From the NCBI GenBank assembly GCA_038087015.1, contig JASBNA010000010.1, positions 930,001 through 994,000 on the forward strand: a stretch of DNA of 64,000 nucleotides, given 5' to 3'. Source of the stretch: Cerrena zonata (lineage: Eukaryota; Basidiomycota; Agaricomycetes; Polyporales; Cerrenaceae). Below are positions 23,895-36,679 of the stretch, one piece after another. Both the position numbers and the translations under genes were made by a program. The notes below the pieces were generated by a model. It made no database searches. It saw only the letters and a list, made by a program, of their open reading frames with translations, and was not told the origin of the DNA. The stretch's first letter is position 1. The number at the start of each line of letters is the position of its first letter.

Positions 23895-24345
23895 CACCCT
23901 ATGTCGACAACGGGAGCCTGAAGCCATTCAGTGTACAAGTCTTTAATTGGAGTGGCATACCGAGAAAACAAACTGAGAAGAATCTTAGGATAGCGAGAAT
24001 AGTGTCATAGCGAGGCTAGGGGAGTACTTAGGAGAGCCAAGGGCTATCGTTGGTTCTAAAAGCTACGCATCAATACCGGTATGTGTGCGCTTTCTTTACG
24101 AATTTACAAAATTTAAATGTACCGCAGGTAACTGGACCAGCTACATTATACATGTCGAAGATATCACCGTTGAAGCTCGACCATACACTAGAAGCTTCGA
24201 CAAGCTCGTTGCAGACAACAAGGTTCGTTTGCTATGACTTACTCCTTCATAGGATAGTTTTACAAGTGTCGTTCCAACGAAGAGATCCTTTCTTACCCCG
24301 ATGGCTTGAACCCAAGTTGCTGGAACTATAGGTGTCGAAGGTGTG
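23895..24345 (-). pseudogene. FDKPE-family gene remnant, unit 2 (second sub-repeat)
   Basis: The minus-strand exon STPIVPATWVQAIG ends at a GTAAGAAA donor near 24297. Further down, RYATPIKDLYTEWLQAPVVD (about 23970-23905) corresponds to the terminal exon of the copy at 6375. Stops and indels separate the two parts. Confidence 0.4.
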
Positions 24346-26255
24346 TACATCGTCCTCCGCCTCTGTACCCAGGCCTAGCAGCAAAAGAAATCTTCCTCGG
24401 CTGTTATTCACGATCATTTGTGTAGGTACTAACTCGACCTATCACGCCATAAGAAACGCCATCCCCCTCTGATAAGGGTCCTTACAATTATGCTATGGCT
24501 ATGGAATCCGAAACGGGGAGTACTTCCAACAGAGTAACTCGGCCTCGGGAAGAGGTAGGATGTCCAAGCACCGAAAGCAATATAGATATACTCGAGGTGG
24601 AAAGGAAGTTACTACTTCAGGCGTACATCTAATATCATGGCTATGGTCTCGATGTGTCAGGATGTACACGCCATGCCTAGTACTTTTATGAAGAAAATAT
24701 ACTTCATTAAATGTTCTCGACTCAGAGTCTGTTCTTGTATTCAACACTATTTACATTTAGATTCCATGTACAGTATTTCTTTTTGGACACGACTAAATAT
24801 ATTTGCACTTTGAAAATTATTACCGAAACTATCCTTAGCGATCTGTTAACGAGAAAGTAAAAGGACACCTGATCTCAAGCTTTCTCGTCTCTCCTCGTGG
24901 CAGCAGTTTGGCTGTGTTGAAAGAGGAGAGTGGTGAAGTAAAACGATAATGTTCCGAGGGTACGACAAGCTAAGTAGCATAGTGGTCGACCGACAGTCTG
25001 ACAGCAGAGACAGACACAATATCGTGTCCCCGCTCTTTTTGATAAGCCCCGAAAACGTCAACGTATGACGCCGTGATGATACGCATCCAGCTCTATGATA
25101 GCATGCCAAAGCAAATCTCGCATAATATACTAGATAGGAAACTACCCATCGCAGAAGAGTACCTTAGAAATGAGCCATACTATGAAGTGACTACCAAGAA
25201 CCGTGACGTGCCAATTTCAATAGGCCTCATTCAGCACCGCGGTGATTCAATGTGCAAGGAGGGAAATAGAGATTCGTAAATCCGTGAATGGGCTGTCGAT
25301 AAGCAGTGATTTGATGGAGTGATTGTCTGTAGAGTCAAACGAGGGAGGGAGTACGACAAGACAATCTTGAGTGAAACCAATGATACATCCGCTACAGAAA
25401 AAGGTACGAACACCTCGGGAGATGGATCACGATTCGAGACGAGCCATTTGGAAACCTGGAGTTTTCACGCCCAAATCTCTGAAAATAGTATTCCGTGATG
25501 GTTATGGATATTATAACAATGTCGAATGCTGAAGTTTCTAAAGTGATCAAGAAGGACATGTCGACGGAGGGATTGAGACGTGACCGGGGTAATATTACGA
25601 TATTCAACCGGCCGCGAAGGTTGGGGATAAATCAAAGTCATGGTTACGACTGGGAAGAGTGGAGGCTTCCTTGTCGTGGCACATAGGGAGGACGATAAGT
25701 AACGGCACCAAGAATATACCAGCATCACTCGACGCTGTAGAGCGAAATAGTATGCAATATCTGGTGTAATGGCAAAATATCCGAGTGGAGAGAGCTAGTG
25801 AATGAAGGGGATTGGCGTTACACGGGGCAGAGGAAATGTAAACAGACCCAGTGGATGAAAGAGCCCGTCTATAATCATAAACAATCAGTATAGGCTATTA
25901 GAAGAGACGAGCACATACCGTTATCGTATAACCACTCTAAATGAATACTCGCACTTGAAGGTAGATCTTATAACTGTGAAAGAAGAAATGTCATGGTATC
26001 GAAAGACTGCGAGGTATGGATAGTGCAGGATCGTCGAAAATAATCCGAGATACACAAAGCGCATAAGGTGAGCCCCAGCGGAAAGACGAAATGCTGACAT
26101 TAACAACTTAGAGGTCTATCGGTTTTCAGTTGGAGACCGGATTTCAGGACACCGCATGATAAGCTTGGCATCGACGAGAAACCAATACGACACTCGATCC
26201 CAAGCTTTCTCGTCTTCCGGCGTCGCATCGGTGATAGATGGGACATTTTGAGAAG
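24346..26255. other. Degenerate block before fold-back element 2
   Basis: Equivalent to 55.6-57.97 kb in unit 4, without that unit's insert. No gene can be supported; frames are below 90 codons. The minus-strand ATATGCTAGCATG-like element is seen at ~25090. Confidence 0.45.
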
Positions 26256-26969
26256 CACTGGATCATAGCCCAAATTTTGGGCTTCATAAAAGTAAAGTAA
26301 AATTTTATAAAAAGTCTCTTACAAAACATACTTTTTAGACCTAAAAAATGATGTAAAAATTCAGAATTGCAGCAAAAATTGATGAATCACAAAAACCTGT
26401 GCAAATTCAGACTTTTATATCCACTTTTTGGAGTTTAAAAAAGCTCAATTTGCATACTTTTTTATTAGGGCAAAATTCAATATGCAAAATTCAACATTTT
26501 GATACACTTTTATTTTGTCAAAAATTATAATATAATTATATATATTAAAATAAAGTTTCATAAATAGACAGCCTAAAGAGAAGATATAGACTACTATTCT
26601 TAGTACATTATGGTCCCTGTCAATAAGACTATTTGATGGAGGTAGTTTGGTATACAATACTATATATCTTGCCAATTTAGCAGTTTAAATTTTATATCAG
26701 TTTTGGAAAAATAAATGTGTGTCAAAACTTTGAATTTTGTATTCCAAATTTTGCTCTAACAAAAAATGTATCAAAATTGAGCCTTTTTAAACTGTAAAAA
26801 CTGGATACAAAAGTCAGAATTTGTATAGGCTTTTGTGATTCATCAAATTCTGCTGCAATTCTGAATTTTTACATCATTTTTTGGGTCTAAAAAGTATGTT
26901 TTGTAAGAGACTTTTTATAAAATTTTACTTTACTTTTATGAAGTCCAAAATTTGGGCTACGATCCAGTG
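26256..26969. mobile_element. Fold-back CACTA-like element (copy 2)
   Basis: A 714-bp element with the same design as 16222-16936: CACTGGATC and GATCCAGTG ends, long inverted arms (26256-~26512 and ~26712-26969) and a shared central core containing CTAAAGAGAAGATATAGAC. Target duplication is AAG (26253-26255 and 26970-26972). The pre-insertion sequence survives in unit 4 at 57965-57985 (CATTTCAAGCAGGGAGAATA). It differs from copy 1 at many positions, so these insertions are older than the MITEs. Confidence 0.85.
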
Positions 26970-26972
26970 AAG

Positions 26973-28380
26973 CGGGGAATAGTGAACCTGATCCGAAGGT
27001 ACAACTAGTTGGGTAGCATGGTTATGAGCCTCCGGTATAACATTAGAGACGAGCAGAACGTCGACATGGAGTATGCGTGTGGCTATATGCTAGCATGCCA
27101 CGGTATATCTCATAGATGAGATTATGGAGGTAGGTTCCGTGTGAGAGTTGCATAGCCTGGTGATGGTACTTCCAGGCTAAGGTAGTTAGGATCTCTGAGC
27201 ATAGTCATCTGAGGGATCCCCCTAAACGATCGAGAAAGAGAGTATTGGGACAAGGTATCGACAGATTCCACTTTGAGGGAGTGGGATTCGAACTGAGTCC
27301 ACACGATGAGTAGAGTGCGAGTATCCGAAAAGCTATATCCACATTCGAGATCCTCCCACAGACGTGAGGCATGGATTGTGGATAATGGTGCCTCAATCAA
27401 AACGAAATATGATATCACTGGGAGGGAATGAAGGCTGGGTGTGAGATTCAAGTCTAGCACGGTAGCAAATGCAAGTTGTCGAGAGGAAGACCGTCAGGGA
27501 AGAGGCGGTTCGGTACCGAAAAGGATATGTGAGCGAGTCTGAATGTGTGCAAAAAGGTTAAGGTCATCGCCAGGATTGAGAGCGAAAGAGTCGGTGCATT
27601 CACTATTGAGAACGTACCGTGAAAATATGGTGCAATGAGCCATGTCCTCATGCCTTAACATTCAACGTTCAACCCTCAAATCGAGGCGAAAACGGGTAGC
27701 TTCTAGAGAGAAAATGTTGAGAGGATAACCTGTTTACAAATAAAGGAGTGTCGAATAGGTGTATCATCGAGAATGGGATCCTGATATGTATCATCGTTTG
27801 AATTTAGCCTTTGATGGAGGAATTGTGTGTAATACCTGAAAACAGGTTTCGTAGGTCCAGCAGCATTGACCAGCCAGGGTCGGGGGTATGGAAGGGCCAA
27901 AAGTTGTGCAGGAGAGACTACTAGCTTTGTTGGCAGGTTTAGATTGTCGCAGCATAGTTTCATGCTTGATCTAGACGAAAATAAGAGAAGAAACCCTTCT
28001 ACATGTATGCAGGATTGGTGTGAGCCGTACAAGCATGGGATGATATGAGCGTGGTACGCACGACGTATACTCTATCTCTCAGAGATGATCTCCCGGTTCA
28101 TTCAAAGCATAGAGATGAAAAAAAGGGATGCACTAGTTTGAGAGACATGCTTTAGAGCAGCAGGGGTAGCCTGACTTCATCCGAGGACGAGTCTGGAGGC
28201 ATCGGCCAGCAGGGGGATGGATGATGCTTAGCGGGATGGCTGAGCGGGGTGAAGAAGGACCAGGGAGAGAGGTGTAAGCCAGGGGGTTCAGTATTCGTAG
28301 TACATTGTCGCTGTTGTGAACTGAAAGAGTAGGTCATGTCGACGACGATAGCATCGTATAATGAACGGAACGGAGAGATG
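26973..28380. other. Degenerate block before box 6
   Basis: Equivalent to 57.98-59.84 kb in unit 4 and loosely to 8.4-10.1 kb in unit 1. The minus strand around 27180-27230 carries another decayed DPSDDYA version of the recurrent motif. No gene. Confidence 0.45.
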
Positions 28381-28425
28381 TCAAGCAAGCGCCTGAGTTG
28401 ATCGACGCTCCGAGTCTCCAACTGG
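28381..28425. promoter_or_regulatory. Recurrent ATTGG/CCAAT box 6 (degenerate)
   Basis: Sixth copy. The left half (CAAGCAAGCGCCTGAGTTGA and TCGACGCTC) is intact, but the right half reads CTCCAACTGG instead of CTCTGATTGG, so the CCAAT core is lost. Confidence 0.4.
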
Positions 28426-29240
28426 ATGCTGGCAATTGAAGCTCACCTTCTTTCTGTCGTCCTCTTTCGTCATCCTCGAAAGTCTCTTTGTGTCTTCTCT
28501 CCACCGTGTCTGAATGGGTCCATTCGATGGCGTCCTCCTCTACCCTCCCCACATCATTGTTCCCTCGTTCTACGCTATGGTCGACTTTGCTCCTGCAGAG
28601 GTTTTGACACTCACCCCGGATGAATCTTCTCTTGCTCCTCTCGCATCTTGTTCCACCTGCCCTTACCTCTGAATAGCAGGAATATGATCTGATAACAGCG
28701 ACTGCTCTCTATTGCGGAAGGATAGACCCAATCCCATTGGCTCTTTCTGAGAAAATCACTACACTTGAGACCATCGAAAGGTTAGCTGCCATGCCCGGCT
28801 CTATTAAGAGTCTCTGAACTCGGTGTATAGGGTTACGGCACTGTTATGACTGTCCAGCACGTAAGTATGTCTCTTCATACTTCTCTAACACCGCACTTTA
28901 GGGTCGATATTCATAGGGAGACCGTTTCCCCGATCCCATATCAAGATCGCTCTCGTTACTATTGTATGGTTCTATCTCCAACACTGTTCTCGTGGAAACC
29001 TCTCGAGGCTCATCGGTTGCCGGTTGTCTTCCGAAAAAGAGCTGCGACGGAGACCTAGTCATATTGTCGAAACCCAAGACCGACGAACGTTGTCTTCATC
29101 GTCTCTGCCTTGTGTGCTCTGCACATATAGGAAACCGTAATCTATGCACTCGAAATCTCGCAGATGAGAGCTCTGGTATGCGGTCCCGCTATAGTCATCG
29201 ACTATACAGCAACGAAGGCGTTATTTAACAAACCGACAAA
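28426..29240 (+). pseudogene. ELYPCG-family gene remnant, unit 2 (third sub-repeat)
   Basis: Diverged plus-strand copy. LSEKITTLETIERLAAMPGS (about 28739-28800), a donor GTAAGTATGTC (~28861) and a second exon with HRETVSPIPYQDR (about 28910-28950) align with the family. ETVIYALEISQMRAL and GPAIVIDYTA (about 29131-29210) match the DYTITR end of the copy in unit 4. Stops break it in several places. Confidence 0.35.
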
Positions 29241-29254
29241 ACATTGACTAGTAT

Positions 29255-29720
29255 CAGTCGTCACTCTGGCTTGTCGACAACGGGAGCATGAATGGATTCA
29301 GTGCACAAGACTTCAAGTGGAGCGACATACCGAGTAGAACAAACCCAACAGTTATTTTGATCTGAAGGAGAATCTTGGGACAGCAAAGATAGTACGATGG
29401 TGAGATTGGGGAAGTGAGGGCTTGAGGTTTATTGTCAGTACTAAAAATTACTCATCGATGCAGGTATGGGTCATCTGTATTGACGAATATGCGATCTCAG
29501 ATGCTCTTAATACCGCAAGCGATTCGACCAACAACGTCAGGCCACTCAAATGGACCTCGACCAGAGACGACATGACAAGTTCATTCCTTCAAATGCAAAG
29601 ATCGTTCGCTACGACTTACATGTTCACTTTCCCCGTTCATTTGCATTCATACCCCGATTAACCGGGTATAAACCGTTGGAACTACAGCTGTCGAAGGCGT
29701 GTACCTCGTCCTCCGCTTCT
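29255..29720 (-). pseudogene. FDKPE-family gene remnant, unit 2 (third sub-repeat)
   Basis: Minus-strand terminal exon RYVAPLEVLCTESIHAPVVD then KPE and a stop (about 29335-29262). The upstream exon TPSTAVVPTVYTRLIG near 29705-29655 has lost its GTAAGAAA donor. Decayed. Confidence 0.35.
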
Positions 29721-29799
29721 GTGTCCAGGCCTAGCAGCACAAAAAATAGAATATTCCTTGGTCGTTATTCACGATCTTTTAATTAGATACTAATATACA

Positions 29800-30832
29800 A
29801 CCCATCATGTCATAAAAGAATAGAGCAAGAACTGACCGATGCATTTGATATGTAGTCTAAGCTGTAAGTCGAATTTAATCGCTAGCTCAACGAAGGCTTA
29901 TGCAAGATCCGCTAAATGGAACAATCACTTTGAAAGTAGTCAACACCCTTCATTATTCCCTACCAGACTTGTCTAATCACTAACCCTTCTCTTGCCGACA
30001 AGACCTTTTTCCCTCTCTAGATTCTTGACCTGGCAAGGTGGGGCATGACGATCAGCTACCTATTCGAAGGGACCTAACTAGATATGTTACTCCTCTAGTA
30101 AACCATTTCCGTACCCAGGACAATTGTGAAACCTCGTTGCTGTCTAGGCACACTCAACTCTCAGCAAATATTCCGTCGAAGAATGTACAGTCAAACCCAA
30201 ATCGATAGGACTGTTATAGCGGCCAACATCGCAAGTACACCTCTCGGTGGTTCTCTGGCATTGTGACGTGGGTTGGTCCCTGTCTACAAGACCCATTCTG
30301 ATAATTGAAGAACTTCATTTGATCACCCATTCTGAAGTAGTCGAGAACATCTCAAGTTCTCACTGCCATTAGTCTTGCAGATCCTTGAAGCTGAGGGACA
30401 CTTTCTCATAGATCTGGTGGAGTCTAATCTCTGACAAGAACCATTGTCTTGGTGAGTGAATGTTGATGTTTTTGTCAGTTGTCATTCACATCATATCTTT
30501 CTTGTACATGTCTAGAGTTCAATTTGAGTTACCAAGCTTGTACTTGAATGTCAAGTCAAAGAGGCCATATGTCCAAATATAATTCCCAGTGAAGATAGGG
30601 ACTTGTTGACCTTGGTGTACATTGACATTTTGTTCACAAATGAACATGAACATATTTAATAGACAGTGGTATATAATATCATGAGCATATTCAAAGTCAA
30701 GGGGTTAAATATATACAGTATTTGGAAAGAGATGATGCAGGCTAAGATAGATGAATGACATAGATAGTGGAATCATTTAGTCAAATCATAGCTAAGTTCT
30801 ATAGATATAAACACCAAGATCTAGAAAGAACA
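29800..30832. other. 3' flank of membrane-protein gene copy 2
   Basis: Related to 61.26-62.37 kb in unit 4 and in part to 11.56-12.28 kb. Contains the NIASTPLGGSLAL stretch near 30225-30265. No gene beyond that can be supported. Confidence 0.4.
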
Positions 30833-32653
30833 TTAGACAAGGTCCTGTAACTCAATCTCTTCAAACACTCCAGCATGTGAGGTAGAAAGTTCAGAATCAT
30901 GAGTGGTACCAGAGGGACTTGAATATTGCCATGAACTATTAGCAGCTATCCAAAATATCAGCAATATGACTACTCACCCAGCCTGTGGTACCTCCTCCAA
31001 ATTCTCATCTCTACTGGCTTCTTCAATATCAGCCAATCCAGCAGCAAATGGATAGTCGGAGTACTGGACTCCCTCTGTGTCTTCTTCATCATCATCTCTG
31101 TTACTTTCCCAAGAACCACTTAGGCTGGCTCCCATGTTCCCTTCTACAGCTGAAGCAAAGTGCAGACTTGATTGCTTTGAGCTGGTCTGTGAGGGATTGT
31201 TGGTTGTATGATAGGTAGAATGGAGGCTGAGGATGAAGTGTGAAAGGATAATAGAGGTGAGGCTATAAACCATATGTTAGAGAGATAACAAAGAATTCAA
31301 GGAGCTAACTTACACTTGTTGGATAAAGATGAACTCAGAAATATTTGGGAAACTCTATAGAGATATCATAAATCTGGTATATATATAATGATTACTGTTG
31401 CTTACATCACCACTTCCTGCAACAGCTAGAATATCAAGAAGTACTGCAAGGATGTTGAGGACAAGCAATGTGCTAAAGCTATTGAGCAATGCTTTTAGAT
31501 ACTCAAGCATATCAAACTTACCCAAATTGCATAGAGCCTGTAAGCAAATATATCAGTTATTGAACATAAAACAGTCAATAATGACAACATTACCACCATA
31601 TGCCAGTCTAGTAGTAAGCTTGCTACTAGCTCTAACCTCTGCCTTTTCTTTAAAAATATAGATTGTTTTCCACAAGGTGAGACCTAGAACTGCAGCATCT
31701 GCAATCACAGAGATTGCTCTGGTAATCACACCCACTGTAAAAATCACCTATCAGCATATATAAAAGTGAAATAGTGGTATCATACAACTACATCAGATGT
31801 CAATATTGGTATTCATCTCAGACTAGTTGGCTTACTATTTATATGGGATGATATCTGTCTCATACCAGCAATCTGCCAATGGACCTGATGATACAACTAG
31901 ATATGATCCCACAAAGTCTGGAAGTTTGCCATACTATTGACAATATAAGTGCTGATTTATATTGAGTCAAGATTGACACTCACAATATTGATAGCTGGCT
32001 CAAACATACTCAAAACAAATACCAGGACAGTGGGAATCCATGCATGCTGGCAGATGCTCCAGATGCGCACACAGTCAAATGCTATAAAAGTACTATATAG
32101 TTAGTCAATGTCATTGAGATATATTAGTTACCTGCCTGCATAGGAAAGAAGACAACAGAGATCTACAATATCAATTGTAAAATATAGCACCTTGCAACTT
32201 ATTGAAGTGTTAGTAGTATCATACTTGTGATGAATATAATCAATTTACCCCTAGCATCTTGATTTAGTAGAATATAGCAATACTTGAGATATTACTTACA
32301 ATCACTCTTTTAAAGACTAGAAACCCTAAAAGTAGTTGCAAAAACATATTGAACAAAGTGCCATATCTAATAAACAGGTACAGAATGGGCCCTATGCCAG
32401 ATTTGCCTTGCCAGATGCACTTGACTTCCTTTGGAAAGGAAAGAATTGTGTCATAGACAGCAAGAGCTATGAAGAATTTAGCTTGTGACTATCTATTAGA
32501 TTATGGTGATTACTCATTGTAACAGTAAAAATGAAATTAGCAAGCTGAGTTTGAGAGCTAGAGAATATGTGTTAGATAGCTATAGCAATGAAATATAGAT
32601 TCATACATCTCAAAAATAGCTTCATCAGGAGTGAGACCTAGCTCATCAGACAT
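30833..32653 (-). CDS. Seven-transmembrane DUF6533-type protein, copy 2
   Basis: Second copy of the membrane-protein gene, same exon order as copy 1: signature exon 31734-31594 (141 nt, VGVITRAISVIADAAVLGLT), tail exon 31262-30978 (285 nt) and a last exon reading PSGTTHDSELSTSHAGVFEE then IELQDLV. The DUF6533 core reads ALAVYDTILSFPKEVKCIWQ. It differs from copy 1 by one base fewer just before TKFF-like codons at the start of exon 2 (near 32490), which puts the MSDELGLTPDEA start out of frame unless another splice choice is used. All downstream exons are open. Either a recent pseudogene at its 5' end or a gene with a different first intron. Confidence 0.6.
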
Positions 32654-33260
32654 AGTAGAAAGACAAAAGTAGATAAGATGCAATTGCTGTGAGATCAATA
32701 GGGGAATGGGAAGATTTGAGGATAGAGACATCAAGGCAAACATGCATATATATAGCTAAACCACCTATTGGACAAATAATAGAATACATATCAACATAGT
32801 CATGCATTTTGCAATGTGCAACAGTTACAATCAGATGTGAATGAACAGCAACACAAACTGACTGAATACATATAACTGAGATGAATAGCATCAACACAGA
32901 AGATAGAGACAACAAGTTGTATGTAACAAGATCTTTGGTAGTTTCAAGTTGCAACAATGACTGCTGAGGTGGTAACACCTTGGATGAGGTGAGATTAGCA
33001 CAGCAATCATACTAGAAGACTCAAAATACAATAAAACTTTGGGGAGGAGTTGAGATTGTGTACACTGCATTTATGCAAGTGAGATGGTAGGATGCAAGTT
33101 GTTCTGGATGATTAGATCCGGAAGTGAGCTGGTACATGAGATGAGGTGGTATGGGATCCAAGGATTGAAGCTTCATCCATTTTGTGACAGAGGAAGTAGG
33201 CCAAATACATTGATTGATGTGGTACGTGTGGGACCCTCTCATCACCATCTATCAAAGGGC
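32654..33260 (-). promoter_or_regulatory. 5' flank of membrane-protein gene copy 2
   Basis: Counterpart of 14089-14700 with scattered substitutions and indels that split the long frame seen there into three. Confidence 0.35.
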
Positions 33261-33399
33261 GGTAGCTTGAGGATGTGATGAGGATCACAGAATACATCAT
33301 AGTCGGCCATATCATCGTGTTTCTGCTAGCCCGGATATCTCTTCCGAGGCAGAGACCAGGCATACCTGAAGGGACTCGTCAGTTAGAGGTGGACAAGAG

Positions 33400-33990
33400 C
33401 CATTGATTTAGAAGGCTACCATGAACTAGTTGAGGTGAGTTCGACATGGAACTATGGTAGGGACTCTCCGTGCAGTATCGTATGGTATGCAAATACGGTG
33501 ATATGCACAGCGTTCTTGATACGAGCCCGATAGAACTACTGAGACAGACCACATGCCTAGCAAAGGCTACAGGGCCTTCGGGGACGAGACGGCTAGGCAG
33601 TTGATCGGATGGAGCAGAGGAAGCTCGGAAGAAGTATAAAGCCTCCAAGTGCGACATCACCTGGAGTACTTACAAGTCAACAACTCGTGCAGGGGCCATG
33701 CTGTCAAGAAGGAAGTCAGCGGGAAAGTTTGGACTGCATTGAGGGACACCGATGGACGTAGATGATGTCAGGCCCGAGTGGATTGGGGTTCTCAAGCGGC
33801 TCTTCCTCATCTTCTCTCTCTCGATCATGCCTCTGAGTCTCAGTCTGAGCCGGTCTCACTTGCCCGCCTTCTGGCTATATTATCCTTCATTAGTATTGTG
33901 TATTCCTGATCCAGGCGTATCTCGTAGACCAGCCACTATGCTTCCATCTCGTCTCTGTGGTAACATCTTCTTCAATCTGTCATGATCTCC
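33400..33990 (+). pseudogene. DUF6535-like gene remnant, unit 3
   Basis: DGAEEARKKYKASKCDITWS (about 33610-33669) and, from an ATG at 33752, MDVDDVRPEWIGVLKRLFLI followed by FSLSIM. The frame is open for 77 codons to about 33985. Compared with the copy at 49.4 kb, the central Trp and Glu are changed (EWIGVLKR against EWSGVLEK). No FAGLFSA-like run follows, so the domain is incomplete. Confidence 0.35.
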
Positions 33991-36643
33991 TTCAAACCTA
34001 CGGCCGTGCCTCGAATGCAGCAATAGTACTCGCAGGGATATTGTGGTATGTGGTACACCTATCAAGTGTTTCTGACTTGGAGTCTCAGTCAAGCTGCTAC
34101 CCCACTCCCTATAGAGTACATCCTCAGGCTGGCGCGCTCGGGTTCCGGGGATAGTGCTTCTACAACGACCTGATGTATGCGAAGCAGTGTTGCAATGGAG
34201 CAGGTGCGTATTAACATGACATTACTATTATCCTATTCAGGTGCATACCAACTCTTCTGCAAGGCGATTGCTGTATAAGTTGCTTCCCGCCACGGCCATG
34301 TCGTATCCTGATTTATCGACGGTGCCCGTGCATCTCAAATCCCGTATCATACCATATCTCCTTGATTTTACGACACGTTGGCAACCATCCTATCCTCGAT
34401 TGATTCGATTGACGTCATCCCTGTTCTCTCTACCTTATCTCTCATTAACTCGGTCATACTCCACAATGTTTCTTTCTCGGCCAGCTACTCTGTTGACATT
34501 CGCATTTCCCTGACATGATTATTCCCAAGATGAGAAGAACAGTACTGTCCATGCCCCATCAGTCATTCATTGAAGTTTGCGACTATCACGGCTACGATCT
34601 CGATGTGTATCAGTCTTCTAGTTGATCATCCACCAACAGATGCCTCCACCAACCTCTATATGTATGCACCTTCATGTATCTACCCACAATAATATATTCT
34701 GTTGAGGGCCCTTAATTTAACACAAGTTATAATTGTGAACTTATACTCTCCAGCGACGGTGAGGACTGCTTGCAATGTGTATCTAAATTCCGTGGAAAAA
34801 ATATGATATAATACATACTTTGTTCTAGACATCTACCCTATCATAGGGAAGGTGGTTGAATGTATTATTGAGACCATCCTCTACCCTCCAGGTTCCCGAT
34901 GCTGCGTCGACAGCCTGTTGAACGAAGTAGGAGCTAGACAAAATAGGATGTGCAATAAGTCAACAGTCCTTGGTCCATGTATCAGAACACCCGACACGTC
35001 AAGGCTAACGCTAACGTTGAATGACGTGATCTACCGGCGAGTAGAGAGACCAACAGATAAGACGAGTCGTTGGTTCAGTGGACTACACCATGGTTTGAGC
35101 CCGAAGTCGAGAAGGAAAATGTCTGTCGAACACGATACTCGGGATTGCGTCGCGTTAGCAACCCTCTCAGAAGGGAATGTTTAAATCAAGACAAGACTGA
35201 ACAAGGGGGAAGTCATCGAACAATCAAAATATCGAAGCCTTGATCTTGCGGTACGTGGCGAGGACGATAAATGCAATTAAGGAGACAACCGTATGCCTAA
35301 GATCATGAGTTGCACGAAGTTTACAGAGGGCAAGAGCACGAAATCCAGCGCATGGGAGTGAGCATCATGTCACGGATACGAACAGATTTCGTAACAACTG
35401 ATAGCGCCAATGAAAAACCAACGACGCCTAGTCTCGAGCTTTCTCGTCTTCCGTCTCTGTGGTAGTAGTCGGAATGTATTGAGAGACGAGTAGTGAAGTA
35501 AAATGATCCGAAAGTACCACAAGCTAGGTAGCGTGGTGGTAGACTGACAGACTGACGGCAGAGACGGATGTAACATTGTGTTACCCCTCTCTTTGAAACA
35601 CCCCGAATACGTCAGCATATGGAGACGTAAAGGAACAAGTCCGACTATATGCTGGCATGTCAAACTTGAGTAGATAGTTGTATAGGTCGTCTGTAAAGAT
35701 TGGGAACTATCCATCCCATCTTGGCTAAAGCGGATTTCGAGCAGCTAGGAGCAGTTATTCGAACCGCATTTACGGGATCGTAATGAACGGGATATTCCTT
35801 ATGGGTCATTGAAGTGAGTCGAAACACAAGCCGGCACTTGATGGTGGATGTAAAATTGGGATTTGGACATGCCATTAGAGTGTTATCAGAGTATGTAGCG
35901 TGAATGTCGAGTATCTTCCATCCTGAAATTGACACGAACGAGACAAAAACGACCTCATCGAGGGGACACTGAGACGAGGACGACGAAGATATGCGAAGAT
36001 CTGAAGGGATGGGGGGTGTCACCTCCAAAGATCGAGATTAGATATTGGATATGGTATCAAGGAGTTCCAAGGATTGGATGGTCTGTAGCCAATTTGGGGA
36101 GGGGGACCGCAGAGTAGTTGGAAGCAGTCATTGCGGGTTTAGAATCAGATCGAGGGTACGAACCCTGGGCTCGTGAAGGTTATGTCCAAGTTATGTCCAA
36201 GAAAGGCATATAGAAAGTCTGTAGCTGGATTGGAGCGGCACAATAAACCAATAGACCTGAGTTGGAATATGAAAAGCCAGGATTCTACGTGCATGATGAA
36301 TTAGTGTGAGCGGTGGAAGGATACGTACGCTTATATATTCGTGCTCGAGCTCTAGATCTAATCCTCTATAATCTTCAAAGGAATCCTAGCACTTCGAATT
36401 GATAAACGGGATACATCGCTACCGTATGCACGCCTTATAGTGGTGGGGCTGCAGATTCATCCGAGTGTAGGACTAGGGGGCCAAGCAGTTGTTGGTCGTC
36501 TGAGCACCGAAGGAAGTATAAGGTACATCAGGAAGAGTGAGCGGACTAGAGGAGGACTCGAGAGATGCATATATACAGACCTGTAGCAGGCTATCGTTGG
36601 GCTTGCAGTGGAGAGAACAGGTCATGACGTTGTCATTGGTGCT
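33991..36643. other. Degenerate first block, unit 3
   Basis: Close match to 216-2850. Retains the ~48 bp near 34760 that unit 1 lost, and preserves the empty target of fold-back element 1 at ~34780. No gene supported. Confidence 0.55.
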
Positions 36644-36679
36644 AGCAAGCGCTCCATCTGATCGACGCGCTCTCATTGG
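36644..36679. promoter_or_regulatory. Recurrent ATTGG/CCAAT box 7
   Basis: Seventh copy: GCAAGCGCTCCATC, then TGATCGACGCG and CTCTCATTGG, one change in the core. Confidence 0.45.

Larger units (their letters stand above)
14701..33260. repeat. Array unit 2
   Basis: Second unit, about 18.56 kb between matching markers (the conserved stretch around the sequence CTATCAAAGGGCGGTAGCT at ~14690, ~33250 and ~49031). It is the longest unit because it carries both fold-back elements and one MITE. In its first kilobases and at the 3' flank of its membrane-protein gene it is closer to unit 4 than to units 1 and 3, for example around 15290-15360 compared with 49620-49680. Confidence 0.85.

Noticed and set aside
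26445..26675. 76-codon frame inside fold-back element 2
   Set aside because: AT-rich, low-complexity translation (Asn, Ile, Tyr, Lys) from the arm and loop; not coding.
27230..27320. tRNA-like T-loop (GTTCGAATCCC on the minus strand)
   Set aside because: No acceptor stem, anticodon arm or D-arm could be paired around it.
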